Below are positions 1-6,853 of a stretch of 64,000 nt of DNA, piece by piece (within the stretch, counting starts at the first letter, position 1; every line of letters begins with the position of its first letter). The DNA is from Paenibacillus jilunlii (GTDB lineage Bacteria; Bacillota; Bacilli; Paenibacillales; Paenibacillaceae): positions 459,500 through 523,499 of the forward strand of contig NZ_FNGM01000002.1 in the NCBI RefSeq assembly GCF_900102965.1, in the 5' to 3' direction. The notes beneath the pieces were generated by a model, which worked only from the letters and a program-made list of their open reading frames with translations, did not search any database and had not been told where the DNA came from. Both the position numbers and the translations under genes were made by a program.

Positions 1-483
1 GCCAAACGGAGCACGCCCTCCACAATGATATCCCTGTACTGCATTCTCTCTCATGCCTTTGAGCGTCTCATGTCTGAGATTGACGTTATAAAACTCGCTG
101 ATGACCTCCAGCATCCCTTCCAATAAAACACCATGCGGCGTATCTGGTTCTGTCGGCTCTGATGCAGAAGTTACGATAACGCCCTGTTTCTTCAACAAAG
201 CCTTGTAAATGACATGATCTGCACGACTCCGACTAAAACGGTCAAACTTATGCACCAGGATCATCTGGAAGCCCTTATCGCTTTTCTGGGCGGCAGCGAT
301 CATCCTCTGGAACTCTGGACGGGCATCGGTTTTAGCGGACTTAGCTTCGTCAATGTATTCATCTACAACAGTCCAACCTTTGTCCACTGCGTATTTGATT
401 AATGCTTCTCGCTGTGCCGGAATGGACAGCTCTTTATTGGCCTGTTGCTCACTGGACACTCTCAGATAAATAACTATATTCAT
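1..483 (-). CDS. Serine site-specific recombinase (N-terminal part, cut by window edge)
   Basis: Translating the minus strand from the ATG at 483 gives an open frame of 161 codons that runs off the left edge. It starts MNIVIYLRVSSEQQ, the YxRVS signature of the resolvase/invertase catalytic domain, with Ser10 as the expected nucleophile. HKFDRFSRSRADH further on matches the DRxxR region of the active site, and LRHETLKGMRENA begins the part typical of large serine recombinases. A TAGGAGG Shine-Dalgarno sits 9 bases upstream. A strong hairpin terminator at 543-573 lies between this gene and the next upstream one. These enzymes integrate and excise mobile elements, so it is the probable integrase of the neighbouring accessory region. 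The C-terminal DNA-binding part is outside the window. Confidence 0.93.
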   Translation of the reverse strand, partial: MNIVIYLRVSSEQQANKELSIPAQREALIKYAVDKGWTVVDEYIDEAKSAKTDARPEFQRMIAAAQKSDKGFQMILVHKFDRFSRSRADHVIYKALLKKQGVIVTSASEPTEPDTPHGVLLEGMLEVISEFYNVNLRHETLKGMRENAVQGYHCGGRAPFG

Positions 484-542
484 GATTAATTGGCCTCCTA
501 TGGTAATGTGGTGTTACGCAGATGCAGATACCTCCAGAACGC

Positions 543-573
543 AAAAAAGAGCCAGGGGATAGTCCCCTGACTC
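543..573 (-). terminator. Rho-independent terminator upstream of the recombinase
   Basis: On the minus strand a 9-bp stem (551-559 with 563-571, one G-T pair, loop TAG) is followed by CTTTTTT. It lies 60 bases upstream of the recombinase start. It therefore either ends the transcript of the 50-residue gene or attenuates read-through into the recombinase. Confidence 0.8.
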
Positions 574-639
574 TGATGTGCATGAGTATCATTCTTTACT
601 GCTTGTTTGATCCTCTACTAGTCATTCCTTTCATCGTTG

Positions 640-657
640 AAGTATCTATATAATCAG
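640..657. repeat. 18-bp direct repeat, copy 1
   Basis: AAGTATCTATATAATCAG is repeated at 905-922 with a single difference (A to G at the eleventh base). On the minus strand the second copy lies just upstream of a small gene's ribosome site. The pair may be a shared promoter or operator element, or part of a recombination site; the sequence does not decide. Confidence 0.6.
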
Positions 658-687
658 CACAAGTTGTACTGGTACTTAATGGTACTG

Positions 688-717
688 AAAAAGCCGCAAT
701 CCATAGGACCACGGCTT
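688..717 (-). terminator. Rho-independent terminator after the 50-residue gene
   Basis: On the minus strand AAGCCG (712-717) pairs with CGGCTT (691-696) and a run of T follows. It lies 14 bases beyond the stop codon of the small gene at 731-883. Confidence 0.65.
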
Positions 718-730
718 CTAAGACTACTTT

Positions 731-883
731 CTATTCGTAGAGCACTTTCTGAGCAAGAATGCTGAGAAGTCTTGCTTCATCCTTGCTGATATCCGGTTTG
801 TTACTGGCATAGAAGTAAAGAGCCCGTCGAATCTCACGCAGTTCCTCCACAGTTAAGTCATCAGATAAGTTTTTAGTCCACAT
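731..883 (-). CDS. Small hypothetical protein, 50 aa
   Basis: Fifty codons start at an ATG (881-883) preceded by GGAGAGGGGG and end at TAG (731-733), followed by a terminator. The protein begins MWTKNLSDDLTVEELREIRR and is acidic and helix-rich, with no motif that I recognise. The good ribosome site, the stop-plus-terminator arrangement and placement in a mobile-element region support a real small gene. The function is unknown. Confidence 0.65.
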   Translation of the reverse strand: MWTKNLSDDLTVEELREIRRALYFYASNKPDISKDEARLLSILAQKVLYE

Positions 884-904
884 TTGGTTTCCCCCTCTCC
901 TGTA

Positions 905-922
905 AAGTATCTATGTAATCAG
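905..922. repeat. 18-bp direct repeat, copy 2
   Basis: AAGTATCTATGTAATCAG matches 640-657 at 17 of 18 positions. It lies 22-39 bases upstream of the start of the 50-residue gene. Confidence 0.6.
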
Positions 923-980
923 AAGCTGAATAACTTCTGCTGATTCATTATTACGTGCCCAACACGTTCATCCACACAAT

Positions 981-1017
981 ATAAAAGCCCTCAACCGAGA
1001 AACTCAGTAAAGGACTT
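981..1017 (-). terminator. Terminator of the six-gene accessory operon
   Basis: On the minus strand AAGTCCT pairs with AGGGCTT, with an inner ACTGAG/CTCGGT stem, followed by TTTTAT. It lies about 65 bases past the stop of the stalk-domain gene, so it closes the operon running from 4140 to 1081. Confidence 0.75.
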
Positions 1018-1080
1018 ATAACAAACATATAAAGCTAAAGCGGATAAATGGCTCAGCTAAGATGACTTCAAGGAAGTCGT

Positions 1081-2022
1081 TTATTCCTTAAGAGCATCAT
1101 TCATATATTGAACAAACAATTTGTCCGAGAACAGAACAACCTTATTGTCCTTCGTCAGCATATAAAAGCTTTTGGCATCCACGCTTACATACGCAGTAGT
1201 CACATAATAATAGGGGTTACTGGCTCCAACGAAAAAGACATCAAATGCATAATACTTTTTGCTATTGATTATCTTTGTCTCATATCCATCTTCAATGTTC
1301 GGCTCCCGCGTGAGCAATGGGCGAACCTTGGCATCCAGTGCCTTGAGCCCTTCAGCCTTGGAGAGACTCTCAAACGATGCGTCAAGAGTGACGGAATATA
1401 TCTCACCAGTGTACTTGTCTACATAGTGGAAGAAATCATACTCATATTCGGATGTGCTACCTTGAAATGTATAGAATCTGAGCAGGTCAGTCCCTTTACT
1501 TTTGACGGTTACGCCGTTGCCCAGTAAAGATTTTACTTTTTTCAACGCTTCGGACTCAGTAAGGGCAATTTCACTAGCTGCATGCTTAGGTTCGATAGCG
1601 ACGACTTTCCATGCTTCTTTCCAAGCAGTATCAACATTCAGCCCTTTGCTCAGGAGTTGCAGGGGTACCATGGTCGTATTATTGATGGTCTGCGGCGGCA
1701 CATTAAGTGCAAGCTTTTTCCCGTTTACATAAGCCGTCTTTTGACCCAATGTAAAAGTGACCTCGTTGGTCCCATACTTGATCTTGATAGGCTTCTTAGT
1801 GGACTGGAACTGTAAAGTGGCTTTCAAAGCGACACTGACCGGATTGATCGCTACCATGACTCGCCCATTATTCATTGCAGCAAGCTTGTCCTGCTTAAGA
1901 TAATCGCCGTTTACCATGACCTTTATGGTTTGTGTAGGATCGGCATGCACATGACCACCTGTACCGATTGAGGCCAGAATCAAACATAATACTAACATCA
2001 TTTGAATTGCTCTTTTATTCAT
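1081..2022 (-). CDS. Exported stalk-domain (copper amine oxidase N-like) protein
   Basis: The 313-residue protein starts with a clear signal peptide: a basic start, a hydrophobic stretch over about residues 8-21, and a cleavage site near VHA-DP. Residues about 35-148 match the copper-amine-oxidase-like N-terminal (stalk) domain common in Paenibacillus exported proteins (IKVMVNGDYL, GRVMVAI, VNGKKLAL, TMVPLQLL). The remainder contains a DKYTGEIYSVTLD region resembling repeats of secreted peptidase propeptides. No catalytic motif was seen. GGAGGTG precedes the ATG. It is the last gene of an operon and is followed by a terminator. It is the only clearly secreted product of that operon, so it may be its surface component (inference). 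Confidence 0.85.
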   Translation of the reverse strand: MNKRAIQMMLVLCLILASIGTGGHVHADPTQTIKVMVNGDYLKQDKLAAMNNGRVMVAINPVSVALKATLQFQSTKKPIKIKYGTNEVTFTLGQKTAYVNGKKLALNVPPQTINNTTMVPLQLLSKGLNVDTAWKEAWKVVAIEPKHAASEIALTESEALKKVKSLLGNGVTVKSKGTDLLRFYTFQGSTSEYEYDFFHYVDKYTGEIYSVTLDASFESLSKAEGLKALDAKVRPLLTREPNIEDGYETKIINSKKYYAFDVFFVGASNPYYYVTTAYVSVDAKSFYMLTKDNKVVLFSDKLFVQYMNDALKE

Positions 2023-2061
2023 TCTTCGACACCTCCAAGTATAATAGGAACAGCTACGGCA

Positions 2062-2526
2062 TTAGATTCTGCTCATGATCGGAACAATGATTTCACTCTT
2101 TCTGGAGCCAAAGTAATCCACGAGTCCATCGTAGAACTTGTCTGATATCCCTACGGCTTCCTGAAGAGTCCAGATTTTTTGGATGAATTCAGCTTTACCG
2201 ATTTCCTTGATCAAGTAATTCATTAAATGAATGACAAATCCATTGCTCGCTTCTGCAATTTTCTCCATGTGTTTAAATTTGATCTCAAAATACGGAATGA
2301 TTAAAAGAGCTGCCCCAACACCGCCAAATGAATCCGCGTTAAAGCCATTAAGCGTGCTTCGGATTTGATTCTTTTGTTCCGTATGCAGCCGAAAGCTTCC
2401 GATACATGTACAAATCATGTCTCCAATTCGTTTATTCAGTTTCGCGTCGCCGTCTTCGGCCATATGAGAAAAAATAATCTTATCCGTCTCATTCTCAACC
2501 AATGAACCCAGTTTACTTATCTGCAT
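2062..2526 (-). CDS. Hypothetical protein, 154 aa
   Basis: I do not recognise this protein. It begins MQISKLGSLVENETDK, has no signal peptide, and has a Gly-rich hydrophobic patch (SFGGVGAALLIIPYF) near residues 67-81 inside an otherwise helical, charged sequence. GGGAG stands 7 bases before the ATG and the upstream gene stops 13 bases away, so the two are translated from one transcript. Its neighbour at 2540-2875 has a similar short Gly-rich hydrophobic patch. A distant relationship between the two is possible but not shown. Confidence 0.75.
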   Translation of the reverse strand: MQISKLGSLVENETDKIIFSHMAEDGDAKLNKRIGDMICTCIGSFRLHTEQKNQIRSTLNGFNADSFGGVGAALLIIPYFEIKFKHMEKIAEASNGFVIHLMNYLIKEIGKAEFIQKIWTLQEAVGISDKFYDGLVDYFGSRKSEIIVPIMSRI

Positions 2527-2539
2527 GTTTGACTCCCTT

Positions 2540-2875
2540 TCAGTGGTTCATCTTCCTGATTATATCTGCGACCATATCTGATAGGTCGATGCTCTGCGGC
2601 AAGGACAAGTGCATCTGAGCAGACAATTCAGTGACAACATGTGCAAAAAGCAAGGATTCTTGTGAATCGCCATAACGCCTTATATGCTGCACTATTTCAT
2701 CCATTAAACTGTCATTATCTCCTAACGATGCAAGATAGAAGAGTGCCCCTGCACCTAATGTGCCGTTAGAACAGCCGAGACATTCAAGGGTAAAAAAGAC
2801 AGCTCCGCTGACTTCGAGATACACCTCATGGGGAAGCATGTTGCATAATTGCTTAATTTTATCCATTACCAGCAA
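2540..2875 (-). CDS. Hypothetical protein, about 111 aa (TTG start)
   Basis: The open frame extends to a TTG at 2893, but AAGGAG lies inside that extension, 9 bases before a second in-frame TTG at 2875, which I choose as the start. The product begins MLVMDKIKQLCNMLPHEVY and contains a Cys-containing hydrophobic segment (FFTLECLGCSNGTLGAGALFYL) followed by an acidic helical tail. I recognise no family. It sits between the Cys-rich zinc-ribbon gene and the 154-residue gene with gaps of 26 and 13 bases, as in a tight operon. Confidence 0.7.
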   Translation of the reverse strand: MLVMDKIKQLCNMLPHEVYLEVSGAVFFTLECLGCSNGTLGAGALFYLASLGDNDSLMDEIVQHIRRYGDSQESLLFAHVVTELSAQMHLSLPQSIDLSDMVADIIRKMNH

Positions 2876-2901
2876 GTTGAGAGACTCCTTCAACAGGTTG
2901 A

Positions 2902-3411
2902 TTAATTCCTTTGATACAGCTCGATCAGTCTATCAATTTGTGCGTATGCCTCTGTTATCAACGTCTCAGGAAACTGATGCTTCAACAACATAACCTGAAT
3001 CACCGATGCCACCGTTTTAATAAGATGCTTCTGCCGCTGCAAACTTGAGGTCGATACTTCAAATTCCATTCTGGATGTTGGATAGCTTGCTCCATGCTGG
3101 GAAGTGATGAAAGTTTTAACGCATACCGCTTTCTCTGGAACGTTATTAAAATCTTTCTGACAAATGCAACAGTGAACCATATGTTTCCGTGTTCCTGAAG
3201 TAGTGTGCCTATGGCGATTGGACGGTGTAAAGTAGTCAGCTGTTGTCCATACAGCATAATGAGGGCATGGAGATTCAACTGGAACCTCCTTGAAGCATTT
3301 GACGCATTGTGCTCTATAGGGAGTATTAGGCTGATAATCAAAAATATCTCCTTCAAAAACAGGAAATCCACATTTACGACAATAGCCGTCGAACCGAGAA
3401 AGCATAAGCAT
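2902..3411 (-). CDS. Cys-rich, zinc-ribbon-like hypothetical protein
   Basis: The 169-residue protein carries CRKC at 11-14 and CVKC at 36-39, a classic four-cysteine zinc ribbon, then further cysteines at 49, 81, 82, 84 and 97 that could form a second site with nearby histidines (HRH near 67-69, H77, H80). The C-terminal third is helical (QRQKHLIKTVASVIQVMLLKHQF). GAGAGGTG lies 8 bases before the ATG. The family is unknown to me; nucleic-acid or protein binding is a guess from the zinc ribbon alone. Confidence 0.75.
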   Translation of the reverse strand: MLMLSRFDGYCRKCGFPVFEGDIFDYQPNTPYRAQCVKCFKEVPVESPCPHYAVWTTADYFTPSNRHRHTTSGTRKHMVHCCICQKDFNNVPEKAVCVKTFITSQHGASYPTSRMEFEVSTSSLQRQKHLIKTVASVIQVMLLKHQFPETLITEAYAQIDRLIELYQRN

Positions 3412-3444
3412 GTTCAGGACACCTCTCTGTTATGAACGAATCCA

Positions 3445-3879
3445 TTATCCTAGAAGCGATGCAGCCTTGTTCATACATAACCTGTTGTACTCCTCTTGAG
3501 TATCCGGTGCTATTGTTAAATGCCCGTATTTTTTTGAGCCAAACTGCCCAAAGTATGGGTCAATAGAGCAGCGGTAATTCTCTGCAATCGCTTTTTCCTC
3601 TACGGAAGCTGCTAGCGGATCGCAGATGGCATGACCCATATGCCGCAGATTATCAATGTCCATGGTGCCCATTAAGTTAATACATTTCTTGTAGCAATTA
3701 ATTGAGTTCTGATATTGACCAAGTATGTAATAGATTTTCCCAAGGTTCTTGTACGGCTCCGGTTCACTTTTGATCCAGTGCACAACTACCAAATAACATT
3801 TTAAAGATTCCTCATATTTTCCGTTACGCTTATGTTGCAGCCCTTGCTGCATTAAGTTGACCGCTGTTTGAACATCCAT
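3445..3879 (-). CDS. TPR-repeat protein
   Basis: The 144-residue product starts at the ATG at 3879, which has GGGGGT a few bases upstream; an upstream in-frame TTG at 3894 lacks a site. Two or three tetratricopeptide repeats are visible (AVNLMQQGLQHKRNGKYEESLKCY, then PYKNLGKIYYILGQYQNSINCYKKC, spelled here in pieces of one alternating helix pattern). The C-terminal half (CDPLAASVEEKAIAENYRC) resembles no family I know. TPRs mediate protein-protein contacts, so it may be the scaffold of the operon's products. It starts 18 bases after the MORN gene stops. Confidence 0.75.
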   Translation of the reverse strand: MDVQTAVNLMQQGLQHKRNGKYEESLKCYLVVVHWIKSEPEPYKNLGKIYYILGQYQNSINCYKKCINLMGTMDIDNLRHMGHAICDPLAASVEEKAIAENYRCSIDPYFGQFGSKKYGHLTIAPDTQEEYNRLCMNKAASLLG

Positions 3880-3897
3880 TTTCACTACCCCCAACTA

Positions 3898-4140
3898 TTA
3901 TTGAAAAGACGGTCTTCCATCTTTAAACATCCCTTTATGGCACAATCTCCCATCACTAAAGTAAGATGTTCCGTGTCCGTTAAAGTCACCGTCTTTAAGT
4001 TCACCCTCATACATGAGGATTCCATTCGTCTCCCAATATACTTTCCCTGTTCCGTGATAGATTCCATCTTTAAACTCACCGACATATCTGACGCGACCGC
4101 TTGGATAATATTCAGTTCCCAAACCATTTTGCATCGACAT
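3898..4140 (-). CDS. MORN-repeat protein, 80 aa
   Basis: The product has consecutive MORN units: YVGEFKDGIYHGTGKVYW, YEGELKDGDFNGHGTSYF and a last partial one ending KGMFKDGRPSFQ. MORN repeats form short beta-hairpin rods that bind protein or lipid. A GGGAGGGAA site precedes the ATG. It is the first gene of the operon and faces the XRE regulator gene across 165 bases. No enzyme domain is attached, unlike many MORN proteins, so it is probably a binding module for another product of the operon (inference). Confidence 0.85.
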   Translation of the reverse strand: MSMQNGLGTEYYPSGRVRYVGEFKDGIYHGTGKVYWETNGILMYEGELKDGDFNGHGTSYFSDGRLCHKGMFKDGRPSFQ

Positions 4141-4305
4141 TTTGATTCCCTCCCTTCAAGTTGCTCGTGCATGGGCAGTAACCCCATAAGCATACAAAAT
4201 GTGCCAATATACGTCAATGCTTGTGGTTGTATTATGTTAATTCTTGAAGTCTGTTACTGTTTCCTTCACTTTCCACTACATTCGTGAAAGGAAAGGGATG
4301 GTAGT

Positions 4306-4665
4306 ATGGACGATAAAATAGATTACAAACTCATTGGAAATTGCGTACGCGAAGAGCGATTAAAATACAACCTGACTCAGGAAAAGCTTGCGGAGAGCGT
4401 AGGGATATCTGCTTCATACATGGGGCTGCTTGAACGTGGAGAGCGTATTCTCTCTGTCGAGACCCTGGTGAAATTGTCCATTGCTCTTAATGTTTCTACT
4501 GATACCTTGCTTAAAGCAACGCTCGACAGTGTGGAAAGAGATACCTTTTCCCTTCAATTTGCATTACTAACAAATGGATTGGATGATCCACAGAAACAAA
4601 TGGTCTTAGATGTTGTCAAGGCCATGTTGCCACACTTTAAACTGGAGCAGCACAACAACGAATAA
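4306..4665 (+). CDS. XRE-family transcriptional regulator
   Basis: The 119-residue protein carries an N-terminal helix-turn-helix (residues about 8-64: IGNCVREERLKYNLTQEKLAE, with SASYMGLLERGER in the recognition helix region), typical of Cro/C1/Xre repressors. The C-terminal part (DDPQKQMVLDVVKAML) is a short helical dimerisation tail. AAAGGGATGG lies before the ATG. It is divergent from the six-gene operon, so it probably controls the shared 4141-4305 region. Within that region CTTTCC and GGAAAG form a loose inverted pair near 4267-4290, but I cannot assign an operator. Confidence 0.88.
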   Translation: MDDKIDYKLIGNCVREERLKYNLTQEKLAESVGISASYMGLLERGERILSVETLVKLSIALNVSTDTLLKATLDSVERDTFSLQFALLTNGLDDPQKQMVLDVVKAMLPHFKLEQHNNE

Positions 4666-4696
4666 AGACGAACATTAAAGCCCTTTATACGGAGGA

Positions 4697-4768
4697 GTCG
4701 CCATGATAGGCTGATGCCTTGGCGATGCTGGTTCATGGCATCGCCTTATCGCCTTGTATCATGGCGAC
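4697..4768. repeat. Nested inverted repeat (candidate structured element)
   Basis: A perfect 12-base arm GTCGCCATGATA (4697-4708) is complementary to TATCATGGCGAC (4757-4768), and inside it GGCGATGC (4721-4728) is complementary to GCATCGCC (4738-4745). It lies between two convergent genes (XRE, plus; radC, minus). No T-run follows on either strand, so it is not an ordinary terminator. Confidence 0.7.
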
Positions 4769-4811
4769 AGAGGCTCCGTGTCAAGGGCGGCTCAAACGTA
4801 GTAATAAAGAG

Positions 4812-5420
4812 TTACATTAGGCCACGCTCTTTCATTGAGCAGTAGTTCTCATTAGCGATGATTAGATGATCCAAGAGCTGCACTCCCATAATCTCTCCTG
4901 CGTTCACCAGACGTTCGGTAAGAGCGATATCCTCCCGTGAAGGTGTTGGGTCACCTGAAGGATGGTTATGAACGGCTATGATCGCAGCAGAGCTTCTTTT
5001 AACAGCGGCTTTATAGACCTCGCGTGGATGGACAATAGCTGAATCCAGTGATCCAATAGCAATAGTCTCTTTACCTATGACTCTGTTCTTCGTATTAAGA
5101 AAGAGCACTACGAAATGCTCCCGTTGCAAGTAGGCGAGCTCCGGCATCATGAGGACTGCTGCATCTTTGGGTGAGCGTATGGTGTATACCTGTTGAGTTG
5201 GTGCATTCAGAACACGGGCCAATTGTAGAGCAGATATGATCTGACGAGCCTTAGACTTGCCAACCCCTTTAATGCTCAGCAGTTCGTGTTCATCTACATC
5301 TAATAGTTCAGGCAAAGTCGTATAGCGGCTGAATAATTGCTTCATTACATATCCCTCTGATTTTTCGCAGAGTGTATCAGCCAGTAGGGCTTTCAGGTTG
5401 TTCATTTGATATGATTGCAT
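4812..5420 (-). CDS. RadC-like JAB/MPN-domain protein
   Basis: The 202-residue protein has a helix-hairpin-helix region (LLSIKGVGKSKARQIISALQLAR) and a C-terminal JAB/MPN domain with the metal-binding HNHPSGDPTPSREDI signature followed by LLDHLIIA. I place the start at the ATG at 5420, with GGAGGT 8 bases upstream, rather than at 5552, since the extra 44 residues have no ribosome site. RadC proteins are frequent on mobile elements. Despite the name, the biochemical role is not settled, and a DNA metabolism or anti-restriction role is only suspected. Confidence 0.9.
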   Translation of the reverse strand: MQSYQMNNLKALLADTLCEKSEGYVMKQLFSRYTTLPELLDVDEHELLSIKGVGKSKARQIISALQLARVLNAPTQQVYTIRSPKDAAVLMMPELAYLQREHFVVLFLNTKNRVIGKETIAIGSLDSAIVHPREVYKAAVKRSSAAIIAVHNHPSGDPTPSREDIALTERLVNAGEIMGVQLLDHLIIANENYCSMKERGLM

Positions 5421-5523
5421 GTCGATTGACCTCCATATGGTTGAAATGCAAACAGAAGAGACCGTAGTGGTCTCTCCTGCTTGTGGGCGAACTATATTTT
5501 TGGTAAGCTGATGATAGTTTGAA

Positions 5524-5685
5524 TTACTTGGTGTGCTCCTTCTGTGGGCCACCTTTTTTTGTTTGGTTAATCTTCATTTGGTGCAGGACAGATTGAACGA
5601 GCAATCGCATGTACTTACGGCCTTCAGGAGAATCAAGGTAAGGTGGATTCTGTATCCGGTTCGTTTCCGATGAAGGATAACGCAT
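5524..5685 (-). CDS. Small hypothetical protein, 53 aa
   Basis: AAAGGAG lies 7 bases before the ATG at 5685, which I prefer to an upstream in-frame ATG at 5718. The protein is short and basic (MRYPSSETNRIQNPPYLDS at the start, KKGGPQKEHTK at the end) and matches nothing I recognise. It lies 29 bases after the gene at 5715-5933 and 103 bases before radC, in the same direction. Confidence 0.6.
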   Translation of the reverse strand: MRYPSSETNRIQNPPYLDSPEGRKYMRLLVQSVLHQMKINQTKKGGPQKEHTK

Positions 5686-5714
5686 GGAAGTTCTCCTTTC
5701 ACATTTAAGATGGA

Positions 5715-5933
5715 TCACACTTTATTAAGCTTTTGAAGATGTCTCTGCAACTGCGGAGCGAAATACTTCTCAAAGTAACGCCGCATGTAGTAAGCTGCAT
5801 GTTCATCATCCAGTTTCCAGCACCGGATAAAGTATGTGTACAGGACAGTGCCAGCCATACGCATGTGGCCGTTCATGACCAACTGTCGCATCAGCATGGT
5901 TATGTCTTCAGGTAATCCTCGCTTCTCGACCAT
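5715..5933 (-). CDS. Small hypothetical protein, 72 aa
   Basis: The start at 5933 is set by an unusually strong site, AAAGGAGGTGAT, 7 bases before the ATG; an in-frame GTG at 5942 would overlap that site. The product is Met- and aromatic-rich (MLMRQLVMNGHMRMAG, YFIRCWKLDDEHAAYYMRRYFEKYF), helical and basic. I recognise no family. It heads a run with the 53-residue gene and radC, which is a usual arrangement for small plasmid or phage-type genes. Confidence 0.65.
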   Translation of the reverse strand: MVEKRGLPEDITMLMRQLVMNGHMRMAGTVLYTYFIRCWKLDDEHAAYYMRRYFEKYFAPQLQRHLQKLNKV

Positions 5934-6313
5934 TGTTATCACCTCCTTTCAAGAGTGTTCACTTCTATAAGACTGCTTCAGATTCTACCCTGTTCCCCAG
6001 AATTGGGGAGAAGGTATGAAGCGTCACATCTGAAGAAGTTTCCGATAAATTTATCGTAAAGCCTCTAATCCCCCCCTCGGTTAAGCCCAACTCTAAAGTC
6101 ATATATTTCACCTTCCTCTTATTCGCTGCAAACACAACAACACAAATGGATCTGTATCATTAAGTACATGGACGCAGATTACAAATGACACCCCCCGAGC
6201 AATAATTCCCAATAGGCCCTTCTTTATAATTATCCTGGAGGGGTCAGGAAATTTTCTTTATTTTTGTTTCCTTAATACGCTTTATCATCAGGTATATTGA
6301 GAAAAAACAGCAC

Positions 6314-6355
6314 AAAAAAAGCCATTTCTCCAAAACGGAAAAACGGCTTATTTTT
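6314..6355. terminator. Bidirectional terminator-like hairpin
   Basis: AAGCC (6319-6323) pairs with GGCTT (6345-6349), with the stem extended inwards by A/T and CC/GG pairs. Seven A precede it and ATTTTTG follows, so it can terminate on both strands. No flanking gene within 380 bases on the left ends here, so the transcript that it serves is unclear. Confidence 0.6.
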
Positions 6356-6428
6356 GTGTGAATTTATTATATTTCACCAAAATCCCTATAGTATTAAGCT
6401 TTTCGTGAAGTATATGCTATTTATCCAT

Positions 6429-6482
6429 TTGGACATGTGAATGGCTACTTTTAATCGGTAATATTCCTTTAAGCATGTCCAA
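6429..6482. repeat. 9-bp inverted repeat, 36-base loop
   Basis: TTGGACATG (6429-6437) is perfectly complementary to CATGTCCAA (6474-6482). It lies 140 bases upstream of the small HTH gene and could be an operator or origin element; nothing in the sequence decides. Confidence 0.55.
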
Positions 6483-6565
6483 TGCCACCTTCTGTAATCT
6501 TTCTCAAAATTAATTTTTATTTTTCACTCACAGTGTAAAAGAGCCCCTGACACCAAGTAATAGGG

Positions 6566-6604
6566 ATGGCGAGGCGGTCAATGACCGTACTCGCCATTTC
6601 TTTT
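6566..6604 (+). terminator. Attenuator-like hairpin before the HTH-primase operon
   Basis: ATGGCGAG (6566-6573) pairs with CTCGCCAT (6590-6597), with an inner CGGTCA/TGACCG stem, followed by TTTCTTTT. It lies only about 20 bases before the start codon of the HTH gene, within its leader. It could terminate transcription conditionally, or end an upstream leader RNA. Confidence 0.65.
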
Positions 6605-6622
6605 ATTGGAGGGAATCTTCAC

Positions 6623-6853
6623 ATGATCAATTTACAACAACTGAAACAACTCCGCAAGGCCCACCGTTACTCCTGCATTCAAATCAGCAATCTGCTGGGC
6701 TTCTCCAGTGCCAACGCTTATTGGCGAAAGGAAAAGGGGCTAACCGAATTGTCAGCCAATGAGCTGCTATTCCTCGCAACCCTTTACGATTGCCCTATCA
6801 ATGAGCTTTTCACGGATACTCGCTCAGGAAGCACTTCTAAGGAGGTGCTGTAA
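6623..6853 (+). CDS. Small XRE/Cro-type HTH protein
   Basis: The 76-residue product begins MINLQQLKQLRKAHRYSC and folds as a Cro-type helix-turn-helix (ISNLLGFSSANAYWRKEKG in the recognition region, LLFLATLYDCPINELF at the end). The start at 6623 has GGAGGG 9 bases upstream; an in-frame ATG at 6566 falls inside the hairpin and is rejected. The stop TAA abuts the ATG of the primase-helicase gene, so the two are translationally coupled. It may be a copy-control regulator for replication (inference). Confidence 0.85.
   Translation: MINLQQLKQLRKAHRYSCIQISNLLGFSSANAYWRKEKGLTELSANELLFLATLYDCPINELFTDTRSGSTSKEVL

Larger units (their letters stand above)
5934..6565. other. AT-rich non-coding stretch beside the primase genes
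   Basis: No gene is visible in these 630 bases. The stretch contains a small CCCCA/TGGGG palindrome (5996-6009), C-runs near 6069 and 6190, a bidirectional terminator-like hairpin (6314-6355) and a 9-bp inverted repeat (6429-6482). It lies directly upstream of the replication-type genes, so an origin is possible. However, I see no iteron series, and this remains a guess. Confidence 0.45.

Noticed and set aside
591..629. A 12-codon frame (MKGMTSRGSNKQ) in the leader before the recombinase terminator
   Set aside because: It has no Shine-Dalgarno and its length is within chance; a leader-peptide attenuator could not be supported.
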